From NCBI GenBank assembly GCA_029339505.1, contig JAQISU010000233.1:6433501-6497500 (forward strand): a DNA stretch of 64,000 nucleotides, given 5' to 3'. Of this stretch, positions 1 to 13,338 are shown piece after piece. How positions within the stretch are numbered: the stretch's first letter is position 1; each line of letters opens with the position of its first letter. A program made the translations under genes and the position numbers. The notes under the pieces are model-generated. The model made no database searches and was not told the DNA's origin. It was given only the letters and a program-made list of their open reading frames with translations. The DNA is from Unio delphinus (lineage: Eukaryota; Mollusca; Bivalvia; Unionida; Unionidae).

Positions 1-271
1 GTGTGATTATTTGACGCATCCTTGATGGTTTTCTAACCCAGCTCATGCAAGAATTGCCCGAAATGTTATCACAAATATGACGATCTATTTAACTCTTATC
101 AATGCAGACATTTACTCCGCCCCCACCCCAAATTTGTTCTTATCATATCTAACCCCCATTCATAACCAAATAGATACAACAAACTTGCTCTTCTTTCCAT
201 ATGGAAATAGAAGAATTTAGAACAGATACAAGTAGGACTCATTCTAAACTTTCCACCGCAGTGCAAAATGC

Positions 272-403
<132 letters not shown>

Positions 404-922
404 GTCCATTTACGCAACACCGATTGGACTTTGATGTTGGGCATCGCAAAATCAAACGAAATGAGATACCCGGAAAACATAAATTATATGTTCCAGGCAA
501 AAGCAATCGAACACATATGACGTATTAATGGTTATTAATAATGAATGGCCTGTCAACCTAAAGTGGGGATCACAAATTGCCGCCACTTTCAAACACGTAC
601 TACATCATTTGATCGCCCAATAATTACACCTTTGTTTCCTGAGAACCAAATTACCGAGATATTAAGGAAATTTTGCTGTATATTAACAATGTTAGTGTAA
701 CATCCTTTCTAGCGATACAATGTTACTTATGTATTTGTACATAAACAATAAGAAATACATTAGCTACTTCTAGATACACCATTGATATTAAGTAAACATG
801 TAAGAAAAACGTGCTTTAAATATAGTTTGCACGTTTAAAGGGCAAATGTGATGTCAAACAACTTTCTGAGGACTATATGTTTATTAGTTTTGGCGAATAT
901 ATAGATATATAGGCAGATACAT

Positions 923-1036
<114 letters not shown>

Positions 1037-1728
1037 GGAACGCATGCTTAATTGCTAACTATATCAATTTTATATTGTATAAATTAAATGTAATTGTTAT
1101 AAATGGATGTTAAACAGCAAATACATGGCATACCAATAATGTTACCGTAACGTGTCGCACTTAATTTTAAAAAAGTGGAACAAAATATTCATTTTCTGTA
1201 ATCGCTTTTCAATAGTCAGAAAATCAAAATGTGATATCTATCTTGAATTTACTGTTTTGTACTTTTTAAAATAAAAATTATAAAGTTTAATTTGTATTAT
1301 TATGTTATTTCTATATCTTTATTGCTGAATGAACAAAGACGTAAATGAAATCCTTTATTTTTTATATGTTGTTCTGGGAGTAAAATCGAAATAGTTTCAC
1401 ATAGTTTTCATATATAAATATACATCTGAAATAGCTCTTCAAAATTTCAATTAACAAATTAATTTTAATTGTCATGCATTATTTAAAAAAATGTCCTTTA
1501 ATCATACCTCTACGGTCGAAACGAAAACTTTTAAATTCAGCAACTTGCGGCTTATCAACATTTCAGAGAATCCATACCCATCGAAATTAATCTTTTAAGG
1601 CAAATGCAGTCAAACTTAGTTATTAATTTCTCTCTGCGTGAGACAATTGTTTATATTTCAAAGTTGGGAATATAATGCTTTAATTGACTTTTTTTTTCAA
1701 CCAATATTTGATCTTTCTCATAGTCCTT

Positions 1729-2955
1729 TTATACAGTCACTAGTATACAGTGAAAAGAATAGTTACTATTATTGAATGAGAAGAATAGCTGCTAGTATAA
1801 AGTGAGAAGAAGAGTTACTAGTATAAATGGAGAAGTATAGTTATTAGTATACAGTGAAAAATAAATAGTTACTATTGTACAGTGTGAATACTAGTAACTA
1901 GCTTACAGTGAGAATAATAATTACTAGTATACAGTGAGAAGAATTATTTATAATATACAGTGAGAAGAATAGTTACTAGTAGAAAGAGAAGAGTAGTTAC
2001 TAATATCCAGTTGGGTAGAATATTTACTAGTATAAAACGAGAAGAATAGTTACCATTGTCCAGTGGGATGAATCGTTAAAAGTATACAATGAGAAGAGTA
2101 TTTACTAGTATACAATAAGAAGAGTAGTTTCTAGTACACAATGAGAAGAGTAGTTACTAGTATACAATGAGAAAAGTAGTTACTAGTATACAATGAGAAG
2201 AGTAGTTACTAGTATGCAAAGATAAGAGTAGTTACTAGTATACAATGAGAAAAGTAGTTACTAGTATACAATAAGAAGAGTAGTTACTAGTATGCAAAGA
2301 TAAGAGTAGTTACTAGTATACAATGAGAAGAGTAGTTACTAGTATACAATGAGAAGAGTAGTTACTAGTATACAATAAGAAGAGTAGTTACTAGTATGCA
2401 AAGATAAGAGTAGTTACTAGTATACAATGAGAAGAATACTTATTAGTATACAGCGAGAAGAGTAGTTACTAGTATACAGAGAGAAGAGTAGATACTAAAA
2501 TACAATGTGAAGAGCAGTTACTAGCATACAATGCGAAGACTTTTCACTAGAATACAGTGCGAATAGTAGTTACTAGAATACAGTGAGAAGAGCAGGTATT
2601 AGTATTAAAGGAGAAGAATATTTACCAGTATAAAATGAGAAGATATTTACTAGTATACAGTGAGAAGAATAGTCACTAGTATACAGTAAGAATATTAGTT
2701 ACTAATATACAGTGAGAAAAATAGTTACTGTTAAACAGTGAGAAGAGTAGTTACTAGTATACAGTGAGACAAGTAGTTACTAGTATACAGTGAGACGAGT
2801 AGTTACTAGTATACAGTGAGACGAGTATTTACTAGTATACAGTGAGACGAGTAGTTACTAGTATACAGTGAGACGAGCAGTTACTAGTATACAGTGAGAC
2901 GAGTAGTTACTAGTATACAATGAGACGAGTAGTTACTCAGTACACTGGGAATAGT
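1729..2955. repeat. Minisatellite with 26-27-bp unit
   Basis: Roughly 46 units built around AGTATACARTGAGAAGAGTA followed by GTTACT. The ends are diverged. Two homogenised cores are visible: 2140-2430 (ACAATGAGAAGAG) and 2750-2930 (ACAGTGAGACGAG). No coding capacity. Confidence 0.95.
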
Positions 2956-4051
2956 GCTTGTATTCAATTCGTACGTGCTATTGATCTTCACGTATTCAGC
3001 CTGTGAGCTCTTTGATTTCGATTTCACTAACAATGGTACTTGACTGAGTATCAACTGAATGAATTTGGCATTCGCCCCCTCCCCCGAATTTGCATGTGCT
3101 GTAAGATTGATGTAGCATATATAATTTTCCCTCTCCCCCCCCCCGCCTAATTTTGCCCCCCACCCCACCCCACCCCTCTCCCGCCCTTGAAAACTTGAAA
3201 TGACGTCTCTGCCGCATGTGCAGCTGTTTCGGAGAAATAATTATCCTATGGAGACAATGCAATATATTTAGGACTTCTTGACATAACTTATACAAATTCA
3301 CTGTTCTTATTTACATCACTAAGCTTTAAGTTATTATGTATAAATCATACTAATGTACTGCCAACTGAACATGTCGTGGGTTACCTCCCTGCTGATATCT
3401 GAGTAAGAAACATTATTGGGGATGTTAATATGACGTAACAACTGTGATCTAAGCTGTACTGGCATATATTAAGCAAACACTCCACTGATCCGGATAAGAT
3501 CTCTGAGTTAAGGGCTATTTGGGCATCATTCATCGTAATGTACATTTGTTTGTAAGAATGTACGAAATGCCAAAACGCTTCCGCGGGGCACGTGTTTTTT
3601 CAGATTTGAACCATAGGGTGCCTGGTGGATTTGTTTGTGTAAATAGACCTTTCCTGGACCTCGAGATCTTAGTTCGTATGGAAGCATCCCTGGAGAGACC
3701 TTGTGGGACTATTGTAGACATAAAATCAAGGATGCATTTAAAAATCACGGAGTAGGAGATTGTATAAACTAATGTAGTCCAGTAATACATTCTGTAAGAA
3801 GAAAATCCTATTGCCTCGAGCAACAAGTCAAAATTAGACCTGTAGCTAGTGTTCCGATAGTCAAACAACGGACATCCTTGCAGTTGAACATATTTGATTA
3901 TTATCATCCAACCAATGAGAGTGTCGACAAATGTCACAAAGCAACACTTTTTTGTTTCTTTTTGGTTTTTGTTTTGTTTTGTGGGGTTTTTGTTGCTCTT
4001 TTTCTAGGGTGGTTGATCGTTGTGCACACTATTAAAAATGTTCCTTTTAAA
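2956..4051. other. Unassigned sequence
   Basis: A C-rich tract lies at 3075-3185. Overlapping frames on both strands near 3520-3940 resemble no family I know, and their antiparallel overlap argues against coding. Nothing else supported. Confidence 0.4.
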
Positions 4052-4450
4052 GGGTAATCCATACTGATGAATTAAAAATGATAATCTATACTGATAATTT
4101 AAAACAGTATTCTATACTGATGAATTCATAACGGTAATTTATACTGATCAATTCAAAACGGTAATCTATACTGATCAATTAAAAACGGTAATCTATATTG
4201 ATCAATTCAAAATGGTAATCTATATTGATCAATTCAAAACGGTAATCTATATTGATCAGTTAAAATGATAATCTATACTGACAATTCAAAACAGTAATCT
4301 ATACTGATAATTCAAAACAATATTCTATAATGATCAATTCATAACGGTAATCTTTGTTGATCAATTCAAAACGGTAACCTATATTGATCAATTCAAAACG
4401 GTAATCTATATTGGTCAATTCAAAACGGTAATCTATGTTGGTCCAATCCA
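4052..4450. repeat. Minisatellite with 27-bp unit
   Basis: About 15 units containing GGTAATCTATATTGATCAAT then TCAAAAC. Units carry frequent one- or two-base differences and length changes. Confidence 0.95.
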
Positions 4451-4530
4451 AAAAACGTCTCGCTTCAAAATATTCTCCTTCAGATAATTATCTTGACGTG
4501 GATACTGAAATTGACGCCCACGCTGTATAA

Positions 4531-4534
<4 letters not shown>

Positions 4535-4579
<45 letters not shown>

Positions 4580-4950
4580 TTTAGATTTTTAACTTATCTT
4601 TTTATATTTAAAAAAAAATTATTCAGATCTCTACGAGTATGCAGTGTGGTAGTCCGAGTTTCTTCTGACCCTTGCCACCCCATTTTCTATATTTGTTTTT
4701 TTTTATGTTGGGATGTAGGAAACTCGGACTAGCAGTGTGGCAGTTGATATGATGTCTAGTACAGGGGCATCATGCTGCAGATACGAAGCATGCTGTCCCC
4801 CTCATTCATATTATCCTGACACCAGGCCGACCAGTCCTAACATTAACCTCTTGCGAGGCATTTTAATGTCTGTGATATGACCCGGTTTGGGTAAGAACCC
4901 GCGACCTTCATCTAAAGCGGATGCTCTAACCACTAGCCCACCGGAGCGGT
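4535..4950 (-). mobile_element. tRNA-derived SINE, family 1, with (CA)n tail; interrupted by a MITE
   Basis: Read on the minus strand it starts with a tRNA-like head (GAGCATCCGC..., box-B-like region near 4890-4900), continues through the conserved body (GGACTGGTCGGCCTGGTGTC...) and ends in CA repeats (GT at 4535-4578). At least ten further copies occur in the window. It contains the nested insertion at 4650-4731. Confidence 0.85.
4650..4731. mobile_element. 82-bp MITE with 9-bp target duplication, nested in a SINE
   Basis: The terminal inverted repeat TAGTCCGAGTTTC is perfect over 13 bases at both ends. Flanking copies of GCAGTGTGG (4641-4649 and 4732-4740) are a 9-bp target duplication. 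Uninterrupted SINE copies near 54800 and elsewhere show this site once, confirming insertion. A 9-bp duplication is typical of Mutator-like elements; the superfamily is inferred. Confidence 0.88.
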
Positions 4951-5620
4951 CGCTGTATGGACTATGATGATTAGCATACAGTTGTGACGTAAGTGTAATT
5001 TCGTCTGTATATAAATAATAGTATACAGAGGATGCGCGAAAGGGAATGAAAAATCACCTAATAGTGTGCATGGTAGACAACATGTAAATGTAAATGGAAG
5101 ACTGATGTAATCGCACCATAGATTAATTGTGCTTCATAAAATATTTAAGATGGTGCACATTTCAACCTCTGCCCCCCCCCCCCCCAACCGAAAACTCCAA
5201 ACGTTTATATAAGTAAATTTCGATGCGGACTGTAGCCAAAGCAGTTTGTTTGATAGGATGGTATAGAATATATATACATAATAAGCTATTCTTATATATT
5301 AACGGTCTGGAAAGAAAATCTTTCCATATTTATATTTGAAGGAAAACATACCTAAATTTGTTTTAGGTTAGCTTCTCATGGAGGATAACTTGTGTCACAT
5401 ATTACATGCATAGGTTTTGGATTCTGTATCTTTTTCAAATTGGAATTACTTTTTACCAGATGATAAATTATTTAGCAACGTCTGCTTAGTTCACACCAGA
5501 GCGCTTTGTACGAAACTGTATTTGTAATGAGATAAATATTTCACTCATCAGTTTAGAGTAATACCTTCTATGCCCGGTATTAAGTTGAGTAAAACTGTAA
5601 ATTGTGGATACACATTGCGT
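4951..5620. other. Unassigned intergenic sequence
   Basis: Only a C-run at 5172-5185 stands out. Confidence 0.5.
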
Positions 5621-5624
5621 CGAT

Positions 5625-5755
5625 CTGGGTCTTGCAGTTTGTTCGGATTAATCAGTAGAACACACATTATATACCCTGACCTTCATGCGTATTATGCAAC
5701 AGTAAATCATGATCTTTATGTTCTGAGTTTGTCTCGTCTTATAAGCATATACAGA
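5625..5755 (-). mobile_element. Two-hairpin dispersed repeat, diverged copy
   Basis: This aligns in reverse with 59940-60110: both share ATCAGTAGAACA and a 17-base loop with a GCATAAT core (here about 5679-5695). An open frame crosses it only because the copy is short; no protein is recognised. Confidence 0.6.
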
Positions 5756-7299
5756 CAGACGGTGCTTTCTATAATTAGCACTGTGTATCTTTCGGTGCAG
5801 TTGTACGTATTATTGTGTGCTATTTCCTCTTTAAGAGCTTGGATTTAAGAATGACCAATTAAAATATACATTCATTTGGTTCTCGTATTATAGTTCAGAA
5901 GACCAGTCTTCTGTTTCTGATACCATTTACATCATACCGGATACCTCTTACAACATACTAGATAAATACTGAAATTATTCGACTGTGAACATACGAAAAT
6001 TACGTTTAATCTAGGAGTAAAAGTAAGAAGAATTTAAGATAAGAGACTCGATGACAGAGACAGTATTCACTTGCCTTGCATATTTTGAAACTAGTATACA
6101 CCTGTTACCTAAGGAAACAAATGCTCACACTTTGTTAGGGTGCTATATAATGACCACAAGGCCAAAATGATAAATTAATCAATATTCGCTACCAGAACAA
6201 TTTACGTTATACACAATGCTAGTCTTCTGAACTACGTAATTCAACTGATCATACTATACGAATATTGTATACACTGGATCATACATTACGAATATTTTAT
6301 ACATTGGGTTCTATTTATTGTACGTATATGTTCTACTGTGGTCTTCCTTTATGTACATTTTATATCAATAATACCGGTATGCTTTTTAAAACTTGTATGA
6401 AAAAAGCACTGCCGTCAGTTCCACCATGAAGTGGGAATCCCCTTTCTCTGAGCGTTCCGGCGCTGACCCATAGCAATCTGCAGGGGTGTTCTCACTGAAT
6501 TGATTGGACTCTTCTGAAAATAGTACTTGACTGATACTATCCTTGCTAAAACGTTATTTTTTATTTCGTATGAAAAACGCATTTCAATTTCGAAGAAAAT
6601 GAATTTAGAAATTGTAATTAATTAACAACTTTTCTTTTCATTTCTGCAAGGCTGATGAACATTTTAATGCATATTTAAGATAATTGTAAAAATCAATATG
6701 TTTTGGGAACTTCTGTTTGAAAATATATTTCTTTTAAGTGTATTTTTTTTTACTTATCTTCTTGATGAAGTCATTTTCGATTTCATCAAGATAGTCCTTT
6801 AAGAAAAGAGAGTGGCGCGTTTTCCACCGATAATTCGTCTAAGTGTTCATTCTATTGTGTGTTTCTTTTGTTGCCTTGTTGGAATTTAAAAAAAGGCATT
6901 AGCAAACGTCTCCTACGGAGCACGTTTCACTGATAAGAGAGAAACCATCGTACAGACAGCGAAAAATACATATCATGGGGTGATAATTACAACAATACTT
7001 ATTCTTATTCGTGGCGCAAAAGCAATCTGTTTCCAGGTGACCGTTTGAGTGAGAGCAGACCAAGATCAATTATTGGATAATTGTTGGTGTGGACAATAAA
7101 TTTAAAGGGAGAAGGGGGCTGTGTCTGTAATTGCAGGTGTCCTGCGGGTCTGGCAATTTGTAAATTCTTATAAAATGATAGACATTGAGGAAATACTATA
7201 TACACAACTATAAAGAAAATGTTCTATGGGGATATATAGCTTCTTTAGCTACAAAATATTGTGAAAGATTATGTATTTTCTCATATATAAGTTTTTAAA
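5756..7299. other. Unassigned intergenic sequence
   Basis: AT-rich, no recognisable gene, array or element. Confidence 0.5.
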
Positions 7300-7315
7300 T
7301 TATTAAATAAAAGCA

Positions 7316-7706
7316 GCAATATTATCACACATCCGTGATTACCAGTCAGCGCAGTGGGCAATGTTATCGCATATGTACGAATACCAGTCAGCGAAATGAG
7401 CAATGTTATCGAACATACATGACTACCAGTCAGCGCAATGAGCAATGTTATAGCACATACATTACTAACAGTCAGCGCAATGAGCAATGTTATCGCACAT
7501 ACATTACTACCAGTCAGCGCAATGAGCAATGTTATCGCACATACATTACTACCAGTCAGCGCAATGAACAATATTATCACACATACATGACTACCAGTCA
7601 GCGCAATGAGCAATGTTATCGCACATATATGACTACCATTCAGCGCAATGAGCAATGTTATCGCACATACATTACTACCAGTCAGCGCAATGAGCAATGT
7701 TATCGC
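7316..7706. repeat. Minisatellite with 42-bp unit, block 1
   Basis: About nine units of CAATGTTATCGCACATACAT + TACTACCAGTCAGCGCAATGAG. The unit is 14 codons long, so both strands remain open; the frames are by-products. Confidence 0.97.
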
Positions 7707-7759
7707 AAAATTTATGAATAAATAGAGATAAACAGTTTTATTTTTATATATATATTACA

Positions 7760-7999
7760 TTAATGAAGGTCGTAAAGTGCTTTGGAATTTAGACCTTTTG
7801 GATATACTGTATTAAGACGGTGAATCCAGTATGTTTCTTTTAGCAAACGTTCCATTTCTGATTCAGCTATAACAATAGGTTGAAAGGAAAAATCTTGCAC
7901 AGTATGAGAACTATTGTTAAAGTGTACGGCAACATGAGATGAAAAAGATTTATGGATATAATTTTTTATGTCAGATCTATGTTGGTTCATACGTTTATT
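7760..7999 (-). pseudogene. C-terminal fragment of a Penelope-like retroelement (GIY-YIG endonuclease end)
   Basis: The minus strand encodes about 78 residues ending at a stop (7762-7760), with HRSDIKN, VAVHFNNSSHT and ETYWIHRLNTVYPKGLN. This resembles the end of GIY-YIG domains in Penelope-like elements and related orphan open frames (HRSDI...V..HF...H......E.FWI..L.T..P.GLN), from memory of the family. The reverse transcriptase and the GIY and YIG motifs are absent, so it is a truncated remnant. The upstream part of the open frame is minisatellite translation. Confidence 0.7.
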
Positions 8000-8010
8000 A
8001 AATAAAAGCA

Positions 8011-8687
8011 GCAATATTATCACACATCCGTGATTACCAGTCAGCGCAGTGGGCAATGTTATCGCATATGTACGAATACCAGTACCAGTCAGCGCAATGA
8101 GCAATGTTATAGCACATACATTACTAACAGTCAGCGAAACCGGTCACAACATTAATACGTGTTGGCGTTGTTTATTTTATATTTCAATGTTATCGCACAC
8201 ACATTACTACCAGTCAGCGCAATGAGCAATGTTATCGCACATACATTACTACCAGTCAGCGCAATGAGCAATGTTATCGCACATACATTACTACCAGTCA
8301 GCGCAATGAGCAATGTTATCGCACATACATTACTACCAGTCAGCGCAATGAACAATATTATCACACACACATGACTACCAGTCAGCGCAATGAGCAATGT
8401 TATCGCACATATATGACTACCATTCAGCGCAATGAGCAATGTTATCGCACATACATTACTACAATTCAGCGCAATGAGCAATGTTATCGCATATATATTA
8501 CTACCATTCAGCGCAATGAGCAATGTTATCGCACATACATTACTACAATTCAGCGCAATGAGCAATGTTATCGCATATATATTACTACCATTCAGCGCAA
8601 TGAGCAATGTTATCGCACATACATTACTACAATTCAGCGCAATGAGCAATGTTATCGCATATATATTACTACCAGTCAGCGCAATGA
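8011..8687. repeat. Minisatellite with 42-bp unit, block 2
   Basis: The same unit as 7316-7706. The first ~90 bases duplicate the start of block 1 (7300-7395 and 7995-8090). A foreign segment interrupts it at 8139-8188. The last third alternates two unit variants (ACAATTCAGCGC and ACCATTCAGCGC), giving an 84-bp higher-order repeat. Confidence 0.96.
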
Positions 8688-9092
8688 ATTCGTGTTTATA
8701 ACCATATGAATAGGGAAAATATATCGGTTAACATTTCAGGAAACACACCATTGCCGAAAAAGACAATTTGCGAAATGACGGGTGTGAGTGTGGTTGCTTT
8801 TTATGAGGGACACATTAGAATTGAAGGGTAATTTTGTATGTGAGCACACTCTTCCAAACTAAACTGTGAAAATATGTATACGCATTTTGCGGAATTTGAT
8901 TTGGTGACCAAATAGCACGTGTCAATAACCAATGTACCAAAATATCACCACATACACGGATACACATATCAAACACACATACACACACACATGATAACGT
9001 TCTCTGAAATGACGATGTCCCTATTCCTATAAATATGTATCACTTGTCGAATACATTCTCCTCCAGGTAAGAGAATTCGGGACCTAACAACG

Positions 9093-9262
<170 letters not shown>

Positions 9263-9269
9263 TTGGCGA

Positions 9270-9590
9270 ACACTCCAGTGGACTGGTGGTTTGAGCGTCC
9301 GCTTGGGAAGCGGGAGGTCGTAGATTCGAACTCCGGCCGAATCATATTAAAGACTTACAAAAAAGATACTAACAGCTGCCTCGAATGTCCCTCAGCATTA
9401 AGAGGTTAGTGTTAGGACTGGTCGGCCTGGTGTTAGGATAATATGACTGGGTGGGACATCATGCTACATGTCTGCGGCATGATGCCCCAGTGCTAGACAT
9501 TGTTATAAAATGCCACACTGCAGGCATCGCAGTGATTTGATTTAATTGTTTATAAAAAATACGTTAAAAATCAAAATCACACACACACAT
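9270..9590 (+). mobile_element. tRNA-derived SINE, family 1, near full length
   Basis: The tRNA-like head has an A-box-like region (GGTGGTTTGAGCG) and a B box (AGATTCGAACTCC). The body carries TTAGGACTGGTCGGCCTGGT and GACTGGGTGGGACATCATG, and the tail is CACACACACA. Confidence 0.88.
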
Positions 9591-10261
9591 GCTCACGCTG
9601 TGGTATCATCACATAATCAAGCAATTTTCACCGTTTTATTTAGTTAACAGAAATCTTCGATCTTGTTTTCTGAATCATACATTTAAGAGCAACGTTTGTT
9701 TCCAAATTGATTTATATAACCATAATTCATTTGCAATAAAATTCTTTATACACAATTCTGTAGACATGTCCAGACTAGAGAGCGTTTGTGGCTCTCCGAT
9801 TAAGACAAGTCATAAATGAATCGGATGAAATGACACGAAGCACAAAAGGTGAAAGTTTGTTTTTTGTGTGTTTTGAACAATTTCATTAGCTTTATAAAGA
9901 GCTATATAAACACATGAAAAGTACAAAATGTTTTTATCGCCATCAATTTATGGTATTTATTTCCTGTTAAAATATATCGTTCGTTATATCTTCAGATCTT
10001 AATATTTCATTTGAAAGCATATCATTTTTTAAAATTAAAATAGAAACACGCCCAATCTTGAAAATATATGACGCGATAAAAAGCCACACTAGTTTCTTCA
10101 AAGAGAGCAAACATCTTTGAACCACCGTTGTATTGTAACACTGTACATGTGTTTTCCTGTAATTTACTTCAGTTTCTGTCTTCTTGTTGGTTTTGGGTTT
10201 AATGCAATTGCTCAGTGCAAGATAGGTTACACATGAAGGTCAGTATAAATGGTGGAAAAAG

Positions 10262-10412
10262 AAACAGGGAAGCCCCCCTGGAGTAGCAAATGACCCGCTG
10301 AATGCAGGCTTTTCACCTATCCAAATGGCAGATTCCCCGGACTCGAACCCACGCAGACATGTGAGAAGACAGTTATCTGTAACGGTGAGTGCTTAAGACC
10401 ACTCGGGTCCTC
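10262..10412 (-). mobile_element. tRNA-derived SINE, family 2, partial
   Basis: On the minus strand: CCCGAGTGGTCTTAAGCAC (A-box region) and GGGTTCGAGTCC (B box). It matches the head of the complete copy at 60987-61220. Confidence 0.7.
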
Positions 10413-10416
10413 GTTT

Positions 10417-10544
<128 letters not shown>

Positions 10545-12170
10545 TTTAAGGGATGCTATTGGTGGTTTCCCCACAGTCTATTCTTCTATTAAATAAAAAA
10601 AAAATAAACGACTTCAACTTCACCTAGACATCTAGACTATTTTCACCCACATTGACAGCTGTCTGTTTCTTGTCGAATTATTGTTATCTTTCATAGATTC
10701 TATTAAACTAAGCAAAAATGCGACAGTGTTAAAAGCTAATACATAACGTTACATACAAACATTTAAAAAATATTATCTGCAATGCGAAAACAAAAACATA
10801 CAAATCAGAACACGCTTTTATTTGGATAACGCTTAAGGGAATCTTTAATTTGTATGACAATCGTTCCGATTGTCCACGATAACGCTTTTCACACGGATGT
10901 TTTTGCATCTAAGACAGGAGATCCAGATTCTATCAGAGATATGGGTCTTTTGTCGCATTAGAGTAATTTTTTCACAGGTCCCCCTGGATGACTTATATTA
11001 TCTTCGACTCAGTGGCCCACGGATATCACTGCATGATTTTCAATAGGTCAAAGGGAATCAAACCGATCTTATGTCATATTGAAGCTTCTTGACTGTTCCA
11101 CCTGGGGGATAAATGTAATTTAATGACAATCTAGTCTTTAGAAAGGCCGCTTTTCAAAGGAGTTGAACTTTCCCACCATATATATATGTGTCCAAATGGC
11201 CCCTGGCTATTTATATATACCAAGGAGAGTGAAAATTACTATTAGCCACATTTTAGTATTATGCACATTTCGAATTGCGTTGAATTCACGTATCTTGCCG
11301 ATATTTTAGAATTAATCATTCGTTTAATGCACAAGAAAAAAATAATTATATACGCTAGGGCGTGCAAAGTGATGGGGCCCAATTTGTGAACGATTTGATA
11401 TCATTTAAAATAATGTACTATAAGAGCCAAGAACATAAACGTGTATATTCTTTCTTTTTTCTTCTACGGGGAAATAAGAACCGATCGTTTTCAAGATACA
11501 GACATCCGTAAACTATGAAAATTTGGAATATGTGAAATTTTCGTAAATCGTTCACAATAATTAAACAAATACACCATAGGTTGAGTTTATCATACCTATC
11601 ATACTACACACATATCAGTTTTCATACATGTTTGGCCCAAAGCGTAATAGCTTAGCGCATCACGTTTGCCCCCCCCCCTCCCCCTCCCTCGAAAATAATT
11701 TTACGGGCGCCCCTTCACGTATTAATATGTTTCCCGATAATAATTGTATCTTTCCGTTCTGTGAATTTTATATGAGTTAACTTTTTAAAATTAATTAGTT
11801 GTATATTTTAAAGACGTTTAACATCTTTACCAATCACATTTTGGTTCACGTTTACACTTTATTGGGGAAGAGTTTATCATCGTATGGTTTCTGTGCAATT
11901 CTTAATTGTAACATATTTAGTAAATTAAGTTGGTATCATATGGACGAACACTGTTGTACAGAGATGTCTTTAAACCAGCGGTGTACAGTCTTTTTCACGC
12001 CAGGGGACACTAGGTCCACGTTTCTCACTACCAGTCGGCACCAGCTGATAGCCGAATGTTGGACCATCCTGCTAATTAATACATACATGTTTTCTGTGTA
12101 TTAAGTTTAAGACTGAGAACCCAATACCCTTGACTGCCGCTCGTTGTCAAGTTTATAATATGCAATAACA
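10545..12170. other. Unassigned intergenic sequence
   Basis: A C-rich tract lies at 11670-11690. An open frame at 11799-12104 resembles no known protein and has low-complexity AT-rich codons; not called. Confidence 0.5.
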
Positions 12171-12174
12171 TATG

Positions 12175-12175
<1 letters not shown>

Positions 12176-12211
<36 letters not shown>
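12176..12211. repeat. (GT)n microsatellite
   Basis: About 36 bases of TG repeats with no SINE body beside it. Confidence 0.95.
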
Positions 12212-12215
<4 letters not shown>

Positions 12216-12930
12216 GTGGAAGTTTGTAGACGCGCGCGTACAAAGTGGTCATTCAGGCCTACACGCGTAAATTCAATTCTTAAATACACTCACATTAAAC
12301 CACAGGACAAACACTATTATATCTGTAAAAAGCACACGTTTTCTAAATGAAAACGAAAATATGGTGCCCAAATTTATTGCGCACACAACAATTCCTAAAC
12401 GATGGGCAGGGCATATTGTTTGTTTCGGGGTGAAATAACTGCCGGAACCCGACACACTTTCGAATGCTTTCCCACCCTACCATAATCTGCGATATTATGT
12501 CAGACAAAGCAAGTTTCACTATTCAGCATCGTAATGTGGAGCGGCACTTTCAAGTAATGATTCTTAAAAAATTGTCATGCAGGTAAAAGAGGGTGTCAAG
12601 GCATTTGCGCTGATATACCCTTAATACAATAGATCCATTTACCCTCGAGATAACCAGACGAAATTTTTAATCGCCAACCAACGCTGTTGTAATCGATCAA
12701 GATGAAAAAGAAAATAAAGAAATCAGCTATTTCCTTCTTTGATTCTTTGTGATTGCGATAAATATAACTACTCTTTTGATTACTTCAGTAAGATAATCGA
12801 ATAATTATTGGTAGTATTTAATAAGGACAACCGAATCACGTGTTCTTGCTAAGTCGTCGCTATTCACTTGCATTTGGCTTCGCACAATCTACATAGAAAC
12901 GTATATAAGTAATATATGTGCATGTTTGTT

Positions 12931-12934
<4 letters not shown>

Positions 12935-12970
<36 letters not shown>

Positions 12971-13266
12971 TTTTGAATTTTAGAGTAGCTTTAACAATGT
13001 TTTAGTCATATTGCTACGATGTCAGCTGTGTTGCAGTTTATAGTGATGTCTGGCACTGGGGCATCATGCCGCAGACATGTATCCGGATGTCCCCCACACT
13101 CACATTATTCTGACACCAAGACAACCAGATATAACACTGACCTCTTACTGCTGCGCGACTAGCTAGGCAGCTGTTAGTGCCATTTTTAAAAGTCATTGGT
13201 ACGACTAGGTCTGGGTTCTAAACTGCGACCTACCGCATCCAAGACGGACGCTCTAACCACCAGTCT
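12935..13266 (-). mobile_element. tRNA-derived SINE, family 1, with (CA)n tail
   Basis: GT repeats (12935-12969) are its reverse-read tail, followed by body and a degraded tRNA-like head ending near 13266. The B-box region near 13213 is mutated. Confidence 0.82.
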
Positions 13267-13311
13267 AAACACATTCACTCACTGCAATTAAGGTAGTTAT
13301 ATTATATTATA

Positions 13312-13338
13312 AGATATATATATATATATATATATATA
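13312..13338. repeat. Short (AT)n microsatellite
   Basis: About 26 bases. Confidence 0.9.

Noticed and set aside
5570..5848. Plus-strand open frame resembling the minus-strand frame at 59894-60085
   Set aside because: The resemblance is explained by a shared non-coding two-hairpin repeat; the frames contain no recognisable domain.
7281..8709. Several repetitive proteins encoded on both strands
   Set aside because: The 42-bp unit keeps all these frames open; only the 7760-7999 minus-strand segment has family-like sequence.
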